Assembly (NCBI GenBank): GCA_039881145.1 | Contig: JAYKKI010000126.1 | Location: 2,386,001-2,450,000, forward strand | Direction of reading: 5' to 3' | Origin: Druceiella hillmani | Taxonomy: Eukaryota > Arthropoda > Insecta > Lepidoptera > Hepialidae | Length of the DNA stretch: 64,000 nucleotides | Part shown: positions 1 to 12,652 of the stretch, piece by piece | Layout of the letters: every line of letters starts with the position of its first letter | Position numbering within the stretch: the first letter of the stretch is position 1 | The notes under the pieces: model-generated | Databases searched by the model: none | What the model was told of the DNA's origin: nothing | Seen by the model: the letters and a program-made list of their open reading frames with translations, nothing else | Translations under genes and position numbers: made by a program

Positions 1-597
1 GACGTCACTGACCAGTATTTAGCATTCAATAAGTAATATAATAAAGGGATTTTATTAAATATTTTTAGTATCTCGTTAAATATTGCATTTAAGTTATATG
101 AGAAAATTATAATATGCAATATTAAATTTTCTCATTTTTTTGCGTGGAAACTAAATTCATAATAATTTTTCAATTTAATGAACAAAAAAATTGACACTTT
201 TTTTCTGTTTAGAAGTTTCGATTAATTGTTTGTTATATGCATTATTTTTTCCTCACAAGATATTTTTTAAATTACTCTGCAGTTTTAAAACATTTTTCCA
301 AAAAATACTGACATCAGTCTAACACACTATTAATGTATATACAGTAGGTATTTTGGAGTAGTTTCTAATGAAAATTTAAATTTAACGTATGATCGTTTAG
401 TTAGTTTAGCTCAAAAATAGATTCACATTCCGATTTTGTGACGTAAAATGGGCTTATAACGAATGAACCGTAATAATTAGCTGTATATACCTTGGAACTT
501 TTTGTAGATTTTCATGTTATCTAAAATATCTTCATACAATATTTTAATGTAGCTATAATGGCTTAAAAGTTTACCTTCAAAACGTATACAGCATACT
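1..597. other. AT-rich DNA, no gene seen
   Basis: I see no coding frame, RNA gene or clear repeat here. Poly-A/T runs dominate and stop codons are dense in all frames. If the Scaper model is right, this is upstream intron or flanking DNA. Confidence 0.5.
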
Positions 598-791
598 TCG
601 ACTCCCTCGATTAAATCGTTATTGTTCATTACCCACGTTCTAAACATCGACTCCTCCAATTAAATCGTTAATGTTCATTACCCACATTCTAAACTTCAAC
701 TCCTTCAATTAAATCGTTATTGTTCATTACCCACGTTCTAAACTTCGACTCCTTCACTTAACTCGTTATTGTTCATTTCCTACATTCTAAG
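598..791. repeat. 49-bp tandem repeat, four copies
   Basis: Four copies of a 49-bp unit begin at 598, 647, 696 and 745. Each starts TCGACTCC or TCAACTCC and contains ATCGTTATTGTTCATTACCC. The first three copies are closely similar; the fourth is more diverged (CACTTAACTCG in place of AATTAAATCG). A short minus-strand frame at 477-659 crosses the first copy and is not a gene. Confidence 0.9.
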
Positions 792-1199
792 AAGATACTA
801 CATACAGTATATCAAAATGAGTACTATTAGCTATGTATAAGCTTTATGTCATTCGACCGTTTCTATGCTATAAAAACAAAAAACTCTTTTTATGAAATTT
901 AAATGATTTTCTATAATAATTACCGAATTTCTATACAAACTAATAATTTTCCAACGATTAATCAGTGTAACTATGGAGTTATGGAGCTAAGAAATTTATC
1001 TATTTTCAAGATATCAAATTAACTAAATAGGATGGTATATTATACACAGAACAATATTATACACAGAACTTTCATTCAAAGTAACGAATGAATCAACCTT
1101 ACGTTTGAGAAATTAAAATAAATTGGAGGTATATAAATCGTTATATAAAATTGTTATAAATGTATAATGTTTGTCTTAGGCCGTTACCGCTGAAATTGA

Positions 1200-1550
1200 A
1201 TCCCGCGTACAGTGGTCCTAGCACTTAATCAGCAAACCAAACTCGTGATAACGCATCTGTCAAATGTGGCAATTGGCACGACGCGCCTGCCAAACGCAGA
1301 CCTCGACAACTGCACTCTGCAGGAAGACAGTTACACTGCACAAACAGACTCGTCAAACAGTGGCAAAGCAAACACGGTGTCCGCTTACAGCGGCATCCGA
1401 CTCTCCGATGAGCGGCACAATACGTTCCGCACAATGCGGGTGCGGTTGTGCAAACGGCAAGTCGATACGCGCGCGGGCGAAAAGTGCATTCTTCTGTTGT
1501 TGTCACGTGAAACATTTAACAATCCATCCCGATTGCTGCGCATTTAAGTA
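1200..1550. promoter_or_regulatory. GC-rich island, unassigned
   Basis: This stretch is clearly richer in G and C than its flanks and stays open on both strands (plus 1212-1547, plus 1264-1566, minus 1225-1515). The plus frame from 1212 uses many G/C-ending codons, but I recognise no domain and see no convincing splice-site pair. It could be a cis-regulatory element, a repeat fragment or an unrecognised exon. A conserved non-coding element is my slight preference, because three frames are open at once, which fits base composition better than coding. Confidence 0.25.
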
Positions 1551-1559
1551 TCTCCATCT

Positions 1560-2925
1560 TGTGTAGTTACGTAAAAGGTAAAAACAAAACTCTTATGATG
1601 AGTATTCGATGTCTGGTTTTTTGAATGTATAGTTTTGCGTATTACAGTTTTATGTTTTTGGAATAATTTTCCCTAGAAACTTGAAATGTAAGTCGGATAT
1701 AACTCTTGCTAACTTGTAGCATGCTAATAATTTAGGAAAAATGGGTAAAAAGGTAACAATTGCGAGACTCTACGTCCAAGTAGAAAACATGTTTTCAGTT
1801 AGAGTGACAATAATAGTAAACGAAATTGAACATATAATCAAAATCGTGATTATAATGAGAATCTATTCTGAAGCGCTAATAGGGGCGTAAATAGGGGAAA
1901 AAAAGAAGTTCAAATTAAATGTGTAAAGATGCTCAAATTAAGGTTAATTTTTGGAACTTCAGCACAGGTCATTCTGGGATATATAATGAACAATTACCCT
2001 AGTTGTAAGACGATTTATGTAGAGATAATGAATAGTTGTTTTCTTTGAAATAATTTAAATTGATTCTTTTTTGTTATAAAATTAATGTCTAAGAGAATAA
2101 ATATCACATATATAATTTTGAGGTCACGTTACTTTCGAATGATATCGTATCTAATAAGTAATAATACTGAAATTATAATGTACAACGCGGTTTACTCTAC
2201 AATAGGCGTATGACATTACTAACGACGTATCAAATAAAGCTTGCTTTTTTTTACAAAGGGCAGCGTTACTGTACCATGCCCTTTTATTTTTCCAATACAA
2301 CGTGGGTAAAGTCGTAGCTGCTAGTAGAGCGATTTTCAAAATATATTTTTGTTGTCTTTATTTCATCGGATTTAAAAAAAAATACATGTCCATTGTTTAT
2401 AAAGCATAGAACCGAAATATTGGATTGGCTCTTGGGATCTTTGTGGAAAGGTTATCGAAATTTACAAAATATATCGTTATTAGGGTAAATAGGCTGAAAT
2501 GTGCTGGGCTAATAATGATTGTTAACGCCAAGCCTTCAAATGAAAATGTATTTAAATTAATATCAAATATAAACACTTCTACTTCATGAGTTAATGTTAT
2601 CATCAATTATAATTGACATTAAAACGTAACTACGATGGACATTAGAGTGGTTACGAGAAATGGGTTACATACGTTAATCACAAACGTAATAGCTTTGTGT
2701 AAGCAATTGAAGTTTCAGAATCCAAATGTGAACTGAATACCAGAAAGGTAACTTTGATTTGTAGTAAATATAGACATACACTCTTATTAATTAGTAAACA
2801 ATTAGATCGAATAGCTAATTTAACAATTGTTGTGACTAACAAACTAAGTAGTCAACAACTAAGTAGTAAGATTTTATTTTCGATATGATAATGCTAAACT
2901 ACATACCACAAAATATATCCGTACA
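1560..2925. other. AT-rich DNA, no gene seen
   Basis: No supported gene. Short minus frames at 2151-2339 and 2397-2606 have no recognisable domain and no splice context, and look like chance frames. Confidence 0.5.
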
Positions 2926-2932
2926 AATTACC

Positions 2933-3065
2933 GATTTTGCGCCATCTGATTATAACTTGTTCAGAGGAAAACTATTTATATAGCCATTGTTTAACAGAAC
3001 AAAACGAGCAGACTGTGGACAATTTTGCTAAATAAAACTTCAATCAAAATAAGCTAATGTGTAAA
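2933..3065 (+). pseudogene. mariner transposase relic, C-terminal catalytic part
   Basis: The plus frame from 2933 reads DFAPSDYNLFRGKLF and then hits a stop. This matches the conserved SPDLAPSDYHLF block of Tc1/mariner transposases, which carries the third acidic residue of the DD(34)D catalytic triad. After the stop the frame still reads NRTKRADCGQF, weakly like the region that follows in mariner proteins. The rest of the element was not found beside it. It is a short inactive fragment with at least two in-frame stops. Confidence 0.7.
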
Positions 3066-3808
3066 TCACACTTATGAAAAATGTATCAGAATCATAATTT
3101 AATATTAAAACGAAATACCTCGTGTTATGTCAAAAACGAAGATTGGACGATTTTACGTAAAGACTGGTAGGATTATCCGAGTTATAACAGCAAAAGAATA
3201 AATGACCTACAGAATCTGAACTATCAAACAACGCAACCACAACAACAGCATTAACGCGGCAGTTATCTTTTTCTACTGCGCGCACACGGTCTGCCAGTAA
3301 TTGTCTGGTATATGGAAAACAATCAATTTTTACCCTTAGCTCTGGAAGTACTTTTTCCTACTATAACTAAAAATAATAGGTACTTCCTGTGGACTAAAGC
3401 GAATTGCCTGCAATTTGTCCGATTCCAATCCCATTGCTTTTTCTTTAGTATTAGTAAGACATGTGTTTAAATTTTCGGTAGTGTAATTCAAGTACAGAAC
3501 GTATTTCCGAGCTCGAAAACTTTTTGTTTTGTACGTTTTTTCTAAGCACTATCAAATAAAAAAGTCTATAGCCTATTCGTATCTGATGTTTCCTTCAGTT
3601 TTTTATAAACCTTTGAAAGCGTATGTGCGTATCTGAGTATGTAGATATGTACGTACCTAAGACACGTGCTTATCCATTAATGTAACATTTCTCATGAAAA
3701 CACTTTTTATCCCTTATTTTAATTTTAACCTTTCTCACTTTGTTTTCATTGTCACATGTATATTTTAAAATATTTACTTGTAACAAGTCGGAGTTAACAA
3801 TTTATATT

Positions 3809-3975
3809 AAAGCTAAATTTTTAGTGAAAAGATTGTGGAAAAACCTCTTTTTCTATATTGAGATTTTATTACGTATTGATCTTATTAAAAATTTATGTTA
3901 AGGCTATGTTTTTAGCGCAAAGATTGTAGAAAAACGTCTTTATCGATATTGAGACTTTATTACGTATTGATCTTA
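3809..3975. repeat. diverged direct duplication of about 88 bp
   Basis: Two adjacent copies share AAGATTGT-GAAAAAC, CTCTTT or GTCTTTAT, and TTATTACGTATTGATCTTA. The second copy differs at several positions, so the duplication is not very recent. Confidence 0.7.
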
Positions 3976-3989
3976 AAAACTATTGTACG

Positions 3990-5390
3990 TTTGTGGAATG
4001 TAATTGTTTTTACAATAAAAATAGATTTACAATGTAGCGATTCTTTGTAAAACACAAAAAGAAAAACTATTTTCAATAAGTTAATTGAATATTAGTGGTG
4101 TAACTAAATATTAAGAGTTTTTAGTGTTCGGTACTAAAATTGACAGAACGGGACGTTTATTCAATCACTTCGAAGTTCATCCGTTCATCTGTTCAGGCAT
4201 TTTTCTCAGACTACTGACGTTGAAATTTCTCATAACTATTGGAAGAGATGGCCCAATTAATAAACCTTAATTTTGAGTTAGGGGTATTGGTTAAAGGGGG
4301 ATTAAATGGGATTTTTTTAAACCATCATGTGGGATATGAAATACAAGGTTGTTAAAGCACAAATTGTGTACTTCGTTTTTTTCGCGTTTATTTTTTTAAC
4401 ATTCTTCCGAAAACATGTGTTACTTACGATTAAAATTGTAACATCGCTGTATTGTTTAACATCACTATTATTGTAGTAAGTGGTAGAATAAGTAATAATA
4501 GCACTGAGTAGAAATTACGAGTTCGTTATGTTTATTTTAATATTGAATCAAAATTGAGTTCGTTCCTGGATTCCAAAGTCTATGACTTATCTGTTTCTTT
4601 CGTCTAGATACTTTCGAAAGATAATAAGAGGTCAAACTGGTGATTTAGGTTTGACAAAATAATAAATGTGACATATTACTAGTTTTCATTCTCGTTATCA
4701 TATTTATAGAAAAAAGTAGTTTTCATTTGATATCATATTTATAGAATAAAGTACTATCAACACTTTTTATTTTTTTGTTATTTTGCAAAGTTTTTATTGT
4801 CACTGTCGATAGACTGATAAAACGTTCCGGTTCATGTTTCTGAATCGAATGGTTCAAAACTATAAATCTACGAAAAATACAATTCCAAAGAAAATGGAGT
4901 TTCGCAATGAGAGTTACGTTTTTACGTGTAGAGAATCGTAAAGCCGTCTATAATGACTCGATAATGAATAGGGTATTGCATGGGTTGTGTTTCTTATCGA
5001 CGTACATAACTGAATAAACCTTGTTCTGTTAATGAATCGGTATAATAAAATTCATACATATATACATATATTTAAATCTTATTATGTGATGTAATATTAA
5101 ACTTACTAAGGCACTATTGATATTTTCCGTAATTTTGAGACTTCTGATGATTTCCCGAAGTACATAATAATCAACGATATACGATTGTTTGATTGTACGA
5201 GTATGTAGAAATGGAGAAACATTTTTAATTGTTTGTTTTTATTTAATTTTCAGTTAAGAGAATTTTATGGCGTAAAAAACTTTTTATATATTAGACACTT
5301 TGAATCTATTTAAAGTATCCCTTTTTTTAGTTTCTACTTCGGAATTTACTCAAATATTTTAGTTTTTAAATACTATCGTTTCTATTTTGG
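3990..5390. other. AT-rich DNA, no gene seen
   Basis: Nothing codes convincingly here. A small direct repeat at about 4682-4755 duplicates a block containing TATCATATTTATAGAA. Confidence 0.5.

Positions 5391-5392
<2 letters not shown>

Positions 5393-5422
<30 letters not shown>
5393..5422. repeat. (TA)n microsatellite
   Basis: A simple TA tract of about 30 bp ends at the ATGTATCATA sequence. Confidence 0.9.
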
Positions 5423-5424
<2 letters not shown>

Positions 5425-5426
<2 letters not shown>

Positions 5427-7485
5427 CATATATTTTTTAATTTATTATAAATTATTTGAGCTGAAAACTTTAGTTTGAAGCGTATACTACATACAGGTTT
5501 ACATGTATTGATACTGTTTGATCCCATTACCGTTTAAGTTTAGACATTTCGCTAGAAAACGCTTCTGTTTGCAGCTGTTTACTATGTACTTTGACTAGTT
5601 TCATTGTAGTTGTTTTTGGTTCTCTCAAATTATTGTTATGGTGATGAATAATATTATCCCAAGGTTCATGGCTACGTATAACTGTTTCATTCTCTAGACA
5701 AAAGCACACGTTATTAATTAGAAGAGATGAAGTATACTTGCAGCTCTTAAGACCGCATATCTGCAGAGTTACACGATAATAATAACTAATCTCTCATTGT
5801 CGAAGCTCAGCGACAAGTTTGTTCGCATGTAATCACAGCGAAGTGAGATAATGAAATTTATGTACAGAAAAGAGGTATTTGAAAAAGAAAAGCTCTGCTT
5901 CGGAAATTGGTGCATTTCTTGAGTTTTTAAATGATGAAGTCGTTTAATATTTGTTAAAGTTCATTCTATAATGGAAACACTATTTGCGGAAAACTTAAGT
6001 TCTTTCGTTTGTGTGATTTGTTGGAAAGTACTGCTGTAATGGACATTAACATAACTTAAACTTAATATTTTTATATAATATAAAATTAGCCTGGGAAAAA
6101 ATGTTAAACATGCGGTGAAAATTAAAATGGAAGCTTTATTATTTTGATAAAAAATTAAATTTATTTTGATAAAAAATCGTTGTAGATGTCGGATGGCTTG
6201 TCTAAATGAAATTTTGATATTAAAAATTATAAATTTTCTCGATGATTCAAAGGCAGTCAGTTTTTGATATATGACTTAGTAAATTTTTAAAACTAAGTAT
6301 ATATTTCAAATAACTTTCTATTATAGAAATATAATAGATAGAACAGCTAATTCTATCTATTCGATTAATGAAAAAAAAAGTAAAAACAAATTGAATATAT
6401 AAGATGAAAAATTATATTTTGAAAATACATTAATAAAATCACAGTTACTATTTCTTTGCTTGCACTCAACCAATTTTGTATTTTTTCATTTTTAGGAAAG
6501 TAGAAAATAATTCTTAAAACAATATTTTATTTTCCAGCTTTCGTGTGTATAATTAAATACGAATATAACATGTGAGAAGGGAAACATTCGAAAAGATTTT
6601 TATTTTAATAATATTTTATTTTCATTTGTTTAACATAGTCGTTTCTTTTTTCATTATATTTTAATAAACTTGATACTAGGACAGGATCACTGCAAAAATA
6701 TTCTCAATAAAAAGCAATAGCTGCCTTCAATTCAAATGTTACGCTAAAAAGAAATAAATAAAATATGTTTAAGAAACACTGCGTCCTTTTTAGAAGTCGT
6801 TAATTAGTCGGTTATAAACATAAATAAATAAGTCCCTTATTTCTGAATGGCTAATTTATTCTCGCAAGCAAAATGAAACTGCTTTGCGAAAACTTGCTCA
6901 TTAAATAACGCAAGTTAGGTTTTGTAACTTCGCCGCTTTGGCTATAACGAGCGTTCTCACTGTTGGCACGTGTGTTACTTGTAATTGAATTTTAATGTAG
7001 AAATACAAATTAGCAGATATTTACCGACACGGTCCATAATAATATTGATTGTTTAGAGCACTACTTTCGTTGGTAGGGTAGAATTTGTATTAATGTTTAT
7101 TTTGAAGGAGGAGGTTTCGTATATTAGTGAGGGTTGGTTGCTTCGAATTTTATCTTTTCTTTGAATTTAAACTTTCTTATCACAATATTTGTTTTTAATA
7201 TCAATGTAATATACATTTCGATTTTCAATGAAAAAGCTTTGTTAGAAAACATTTTGTTGTGGTTTGAAAGAATTGCCATAGGTAAATGTACGGGCTATAC
7301 ACTTATGTATTGTTGGATGTCAATGTATACGTTTATAGACTTTTTAATATTTTCGAGTTATTTGCTTATGTTGACAATTTTAATTGTTTTTATAATTTAT
7401 ATTTCATAATTTAGATGTTTAATATGTATTTAATTTTTATGACTATGTATTTAGTTCTATTATAATTATTTTTGTAATATATGTC
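5425..7485. other. AT-rich DNA, no gene seen
   Basis: No supported gene. The plus frame 7134-7409 starts with a non-ATG codon and encodes a hydrophobic F/I/L-rich string typical of translated AT-rich DNA. I therefore do not call it. Confidence 0.5.
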
Positions 7486-7493
7486 TCACGCGG

Positions 7494-8195
7494 TACCTGC
7501 TGGTAAAGGGGTCATGTCTTTATATTTGAATAATTTACTGTGTTATACACTGTTTCTTTTCCCTTCGTGTCTTGCTTTTTGGTCGACATCTTTATATTTT
7601 CACTCTGTGTTACCTGCTGGATAAGGGATAATGTCTTTATGTTTGCCTAATTTACTGTGTTATACACTGTTTCCTTTTCCTTCATGTCTTGTTTTTTGGT
7701 CGACATCTTTATATTTTCACTCTGTGTTACCTGCTGGATAAGGGATAATGTCTTTATGTTTGCATAATTTACTGTGTTATACACTGTTTCCTTTTCCTTC
7801 ATGTCTTGTTTTTTGGTCGACATCTTTATATTTTCACTCTGTGTTACCTACTGGATAAGGGATAATGTCTTTATGTTTGAATAATTTACTGTGTTATACA
7901 CTGTTTCCTTTTCCTTCATGTCTTGCTTTTTGGTTGACATCTTTATATTTTCACTCTATGTTACCTGCTGGATAAGGGATAATGTCTTTATATTTGAATA
8001 ATTTACTGCGTTATACACTGTTTTTTTTCCTTCATGTCTTGCTTTTTGGTCGACATCTTTATATTTTCACTCTGTGTTACCTGCTGGATAAGGGATAATG
8101 TCTTTATATTTGAATAATGTACTGTGTTATACACTGTTTCCTTTCCCGTCGTGTCTCGCTTTTTGGTCGACATGTTTATATTTTCACTCTGTGTC
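7494..8195. repeat. 117-bp tandem array, six copies
   Basis: Copies begin at TACCTGCTGG-type sequences at 7494, 7611, 7728, 7845, 7962 and 8078, giving periods of 117, 117, 117, 117 and 116. Shared landmarks are GGATAAGGGATAATGTCTTT, ACTGTGTTATACACTGTTT and GGTCGACATCTTTATATTTT. The first copy is the most diverged, and the array ends where CTCTGTGT leads into unique sequence. Frames on the minus strand inside it are artefacts of the repeat. Confidence 0.95.
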
Positions 8196-8214
8196 TCTAT
8201 TGAGTGCACAAGTT

Positions 8215-8880
8215 CACAGTTCGAAGTTAAGCTAGTTAAACGCGGACGGTGAATACTGAAGATAGTTTTTGAATAAATGTGCTGTGATTTTAATTAATGA
8301 TTGTTTTGCGTAACTATATTGTCTGCCAACTATTCTTTGCGTTTTTTTAGAGAATTTACTCATTTCTTGTACATTTTCAACATGTTTCGTATGGTCACGT
8401 TCAAAATGTTTGTACATCAGTAACATTTGTTGCCCATTCTGTATTACGTTCTCACTCTCATGCAGGAATAATAATAATATTGTAGTCATATATCCACTAA
8501 CTCTTTAGTTGTCACTTTACAAAGTTTCTTTGTTGTCTTGCTTTTAGTTCCGAGTTTATACCGATTGAATAGTTGACAAGTAAGGAGTTTTTTGATTATA
8601 TCACATCGTTATTATGTAATTATCGAGGAATCGGTTAACCCCGAAGTAGATTTGTGAAGGTATAGCGGCTTCTTGCTTCTTTTCTTTCTTCTGCAACTGC
8701 TAAAAAAGTAGTCATCTGAATTTAAACGTAGTTGGCAGAGCTTTGAGAATGACTATCGTACACGACGTTGATTAACTGCTTAAGTAGCGTAAGCAGAGAA
8801 AATGGAACGAATTATTCCTCTATACAGGCATACTTTTTACGTTTCTTCTTATACAAAATTTTCATATACGTTTCCATACA
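8215..8880. other. AT-rich DNA, no gene seen
   Basis: The minus frame 8232-8489 (85 codons) shows no recognisable domain, and no splice signals support it. Nothing else is seen. Confidence 0.45.
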
Positions 8881-8882
8881 CA

Positions 8883-9200
8883 CTGAAGAAAATGTTGGAA
8901 AATCTGTGATTTGGTCACGGGAGATCTTAAATTAAAAATTAAGAAGATATCTCAGATTATAGGCATCTCTGACGAGCGAACTCAAAACATTATTCACAAT
9001 GAACTGATTTTTCGTGCTAATATTTAAAATTGTTAGAAGTTGATTTAAAAGATTTTTTGGACAGATATGTGAAACTTGGGTCCAGCACTATATTCGGAAG
9101 TTAAAACAACTGTAAAAAATGGTTAAGACCGGCATCATCAGCTATAAAAAATGCCAAAGTGATTTTTACGTCCGTTGCGTAATGAAGTAAAGGAAAAAGG
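8883..9200 (+). pseudogene. mariner transposase relic, N-terminal part
   Basis: The plus strand reads EENVGKICDLVTGDLKLK, then IKKISQIIGISDERTQNIIH, which matches the second helix-turn-helix of mariner transposases (pattern ISEAVGIS-ER-H-ILH). A little further on, after frameshifts and stops, ETWVQHYIRKLKQ matches the block that contains the WIHHY-TPETK motif. The order agrees with an intact mariner protein, so this is one decayed insertion with the middle shortened. It has no coding capacity. It is a different copy from the relic near 2.93 kb, since it covers an earlier part of the protein. Confidence 0.75.
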
Positions 9201-9399
9201 TAAGAAATGTTAGCAAACTGAGGTTAGGTTCACCAGACAAAGCGCGCTTTAACTTAGCCATAGAAACCATGGCTGAAACCTTAAATTGAATTCGAATTAC
9301 TATCTCCCACTATCCCCCATTATTCTCCTGACCTGCTACCATTCTGACTTTCATCTTTTTTTCAGTTTCATCTCTGACTTCATATTTTTCATCTGTTGA

Positions 9400-9885
9400 A
9401 TCAATTTCAATGGTGTCGGCGAGTCGGTTCTGGTGGCGTCATCAATATCGCTGGTTGGAATTTTAATTCCCAAACGCGCGAGCCTCCCGCCTCCCCATAC
9501 ATGTGTCTGCAGCCTGTCGATGATAAAAAATGCAAGATAATCAAATTGTTGTATTTGTTTTAGGCGGTAATAATTGTAGATACACAGACGGCGCGCCGAG
9601 TGGGCGGGGGCGGTTCCCTCGCGAATGTGCGCTAGAACAAATAGATGTGCGGTAAAGGAGGAGTGTATGATAAATATTTGATATAATAATGCGATACGTC
9701 TCGCGGGACCGCGGGATGGGGGTTGGGGCGACGGTTTGGGACCGTGCGGTTTGGGCGCACGGCTGCGTTTGTGTGCGTGTGTTTTGATCGATATATGTCT
9801 AGTTTGATAGATCTGTTTGCTTCTTTCGTGGGCGGTAAAACGAATGATCGGTAACTGTTTTCGAGACTTGCTTTGCGTCATCGTA
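9400..9885. promoter_or_regulatory. GC-rich island, candidate regulatory or first-exon region
   Basis: About 480 bp with CpG-containing words (GGCGCGCCGAGTGG, TCTCGCGGGACCGCGG, GGTTTGGGCGCACGG) sits in AT-rich surroundings. A 176-codon minus frame spans 9351-9881. Its translation mixes basic, proline-rich and hydrophobic stretches with no domain I know. The length of the frame may simply follow from low stop density in GC-rich DNA. No TATA box or splice-site pair fixes a transcript. A promoter or enhancer island of a gene outside the window, or of Scaper itself, is possible. Confidence 0.3.
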
Positions 9886-10314
9886 TGAAAATGTGTTGGT
9901 GACGTATTGTCGTTTTTTACCAGCTACGACGCGGTCGTGCGAAAGCACTCTGGTGCCCACTTGTTTGTCAGGTGTGTGTAGATATTTTAGTACGTATTGG
10001 ATGTATTTTCCGTCAAATTATATATACCTTCACGGCAACTACTGATGATAAATGGCGTAAGCATAGAAGATGGCACATATTTATGTATACAGGCATACTT
10101 TTTACCTTTCATTGCTTCTTATCCATGCTTACATATACATACACTTGTCCTTATATCAACACCTTTTAAGTATTAATAAATTTGACTCCCCCGTGTCTTC
10201 CTGACTTTTTGATGTCTGACCAACATTTCTGCTATAGATTCACAATTGCGTTTCTCTGAGAGCGTATATTTACTCGAATGCATTGAGTGAAATAAGGGTA
10301 TATGTTATATATGC

Positions 10315-10317
<3 letters not shown>

Positions 10318-10409
<92 letters not shown>
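10318..10409. repeat. (TA)n microsatellite with a short (TG)n core
   Basis: Simple TA tracts flank GTGTGTGTG. It probably has a high mutation rate. Confidence 0.9.
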
Positions 10410-10504
10410 ATATTTATGTCTAGGTCTTGATTCCATCTTGAGCTCGAATGGTTTGGCGAAATATTATGTACGAGGTATCGTTGGATTCACGATCGTTGCT
10501 GAGA

Positions 10505-10550
10505 ATATGACGCTAACTTAAATCCAGTGTGATTTAAGTTAGCGTCATAT
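10505..10550. repeat. perfect 20-bp inverted repeat with 6-nt loop
   Basis: Left arm 10505-10524 begins ATATGACGCT; right arm 10531-10550 is its exact reverse complement and ends AGCGTCATAT. The loop is CAGTGT. In RNA this would be a stable short hairpin. Its origin is unknown. Confidence 0.95.
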
Positions 10551-10559
10551 CGTCGTTAG

Positions 10560-12285
10560 TGTGGTAGATATTGCGACACCGCGAGTGAGATTGCAACGTA
10601 ACTGCATGGCGGTAAAGTAACGTATATACCAAACTTAGTACTTAAACGTATAGTCTAAACTTAAACGTATAGGGTATGTGTTCCGAAATTAAACTTGTAT
10701 ATATACTTAAGTGATTGAAAAAAGAAAAGAAAGAAACTAGTTTTACGGACACAGACAATATTTTTTTTATTAATTTCTAAAGTTAATTTCTAAGCGGGAT
10801 CGATTATGAATAATAGATCGTTGTTTGATTGTTGTATCTCGCCCTCTTAAAATTGATGAAAGAAATTTTGATAGTTTTATTGATAGTTATTTCTATCTTT
10901 TTTTAATTTTCTTAGTTTTTTAATATGAATTTTTTTATCGCGTAATTTTGTAGGTTTTTTAATTATGTGTATTATGGTCTTTTTAATTATGTGTATTATG
11001 GTTATTTTTAATTATGGTTTTTTGTGTATATTCTACGTTAATTTCATTTCAACTGCACTGTCATGTTTCACGTGGTTAATTTATAATTTTCGTACTTCTT
11101 AATTATTATCCCTAATAGACTATTTGACAACATCAAAAATATACCACAATTCGGTGACATCCTATTAGATCGTAATGTAAATAAGCTTATTGCTTTTAAC
11201 TTTCAGAAGGAATACCTTTATATTTTATAAAAAAAAAAAACGTAAACCACAACGTTTTTTTGAAATTCAATCAGCGTTGCAAACGCTCTGTTATTGGTTA
11301 AAAGTCAGATGACGTAACAGATAAGTTTTTAAATCGTTGATTTATGGTCTTTTTTCTTTTTTTAAAATTTATAACTCACCTTTTGCATTTAGTATAATTT
11401 TTTTTATAATATGAATTCATTACGTATGTGTACAAAAAGAAATTACAAATGATATAATTATTTAAAATAATATCCGGTCATAACTAATGTAAAAAAAATA
11501 TTTAATTCCCATGCAGTGCATATGCTAATGTATATATAAGCACTATAATATTATTCTAAACCTAAACCATTGACAAATAGACTTTTCCTGAATGTTGTTG
11601 GATAAACAATATGTTATTGTTAAACTTGACAGATTAAGTAAATATTCGAGTTCGGTAATTAAATTTACTATATTATTATAAATACCTAACAATTTGTAAG
11701 AAATTATATTTTTAATTGTGTAATAAGTGCTTAGCGATAAAATATAAAGTGAACTAACTGGAGAAAAAGGTTAAAACGTATTCCCTCGCAAACAAGTTAT
11801 CAGCTATGACATTTTTTAAATTGATTTTTTTATAATAAATAATCGTCTAATGCCACCTTTTTCGTCTTTTAGGATTCGTTGGTGCTGAAATGAACACTTT
11901 AACTATATACGCACATATTAACTTTCATTATCTTTATTATTATTTTTACAGATTTTTGTTTTAATATATATTCTTTTATATAAACTTTTCCTCAAATTGT
12001 TCATGTGATCTCAGCTCCGAAATGACCTTAGTTCTTATTTATAATCCAAGACTCGCTTCCATTACACGTTCCCACGCTTTTTGAGTTATTTTGTTCTTTG
12101 TTAGTTTCATAAAAATTCAGTTCGTTATATTAGTCACGTAACAGTCGATTTGTTCGTTTCTAGAGAACAATTATCATAATGAACAAACTCATCAATTTGC
12201 TATATAAACATGTTGTTTATCTTTATTTAATAGATTTTTTTTATTTATTTAAGTGCAACCGGAACTTTTTTACCGTCTTCTGAGT
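10560..12285. other. AT-rich DNA, no gene seen
   Basis: No coding frame above background. T-rich direct repeats occur at 10965-11030 (TTTTTAATTATGTGTATTAT). A small region at 11260-11310 has ATTCAATCAGCG and TTATTGGTT, but I cannot assign it to a family. Confidence 0.45.
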
Positions 12286-12289
12286 TGAT

Positions 12290-12652
12290 TCGTAACATGA
12301 AAATTGTGTAAAAACGCTTGGGAAACCTATACCGAAAGTACCCGAACCGGCCGAGGGCTAACAACATGGCGATCGAGAATGTTAAAAAGTTTATTGAAAC
12401 GCTAATCGGTAGCGACCAGCCGACTCATTGATCGATCAATTGGCTGATCACTGGATTTTTGCGCCTTTAGTCGTGCTCTTACTTTTCCGTACGATATGAA
12501 GCAAAAATTAAAAATTAATTTCATATTATCTTATAGTTAATAATTTCGAGTGAAGATTGATTAAGTAAGCGTTTTACTAAAAACTATTAACTAACAAGGA
12601 ACGTTTGAAAAAGTTTCACTTCATTTCAGAATTAATGTGGGTGAGGTTCACA
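12290..12652 (+). repeat. dispersed repeat family, copy 1
   Basis: This copy shares ordered landmarks with 44264-44613 and 55992-56372. They are AAATTGTGTAA near the start, GCCGAGGGCTAACAACATGG, then AAACGCTAATC, and at the end ATGTGGGTGAGGTTCACAT. The 5' side of the terminal hairpin is degraded here (TCAGAATTAATG instead of GTGAACTTATG). No protein is encoded, so it is a non-autonomous element of a family I cannot name. A Helitron-like or MITE origin is possible. Confidence 0.6.
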
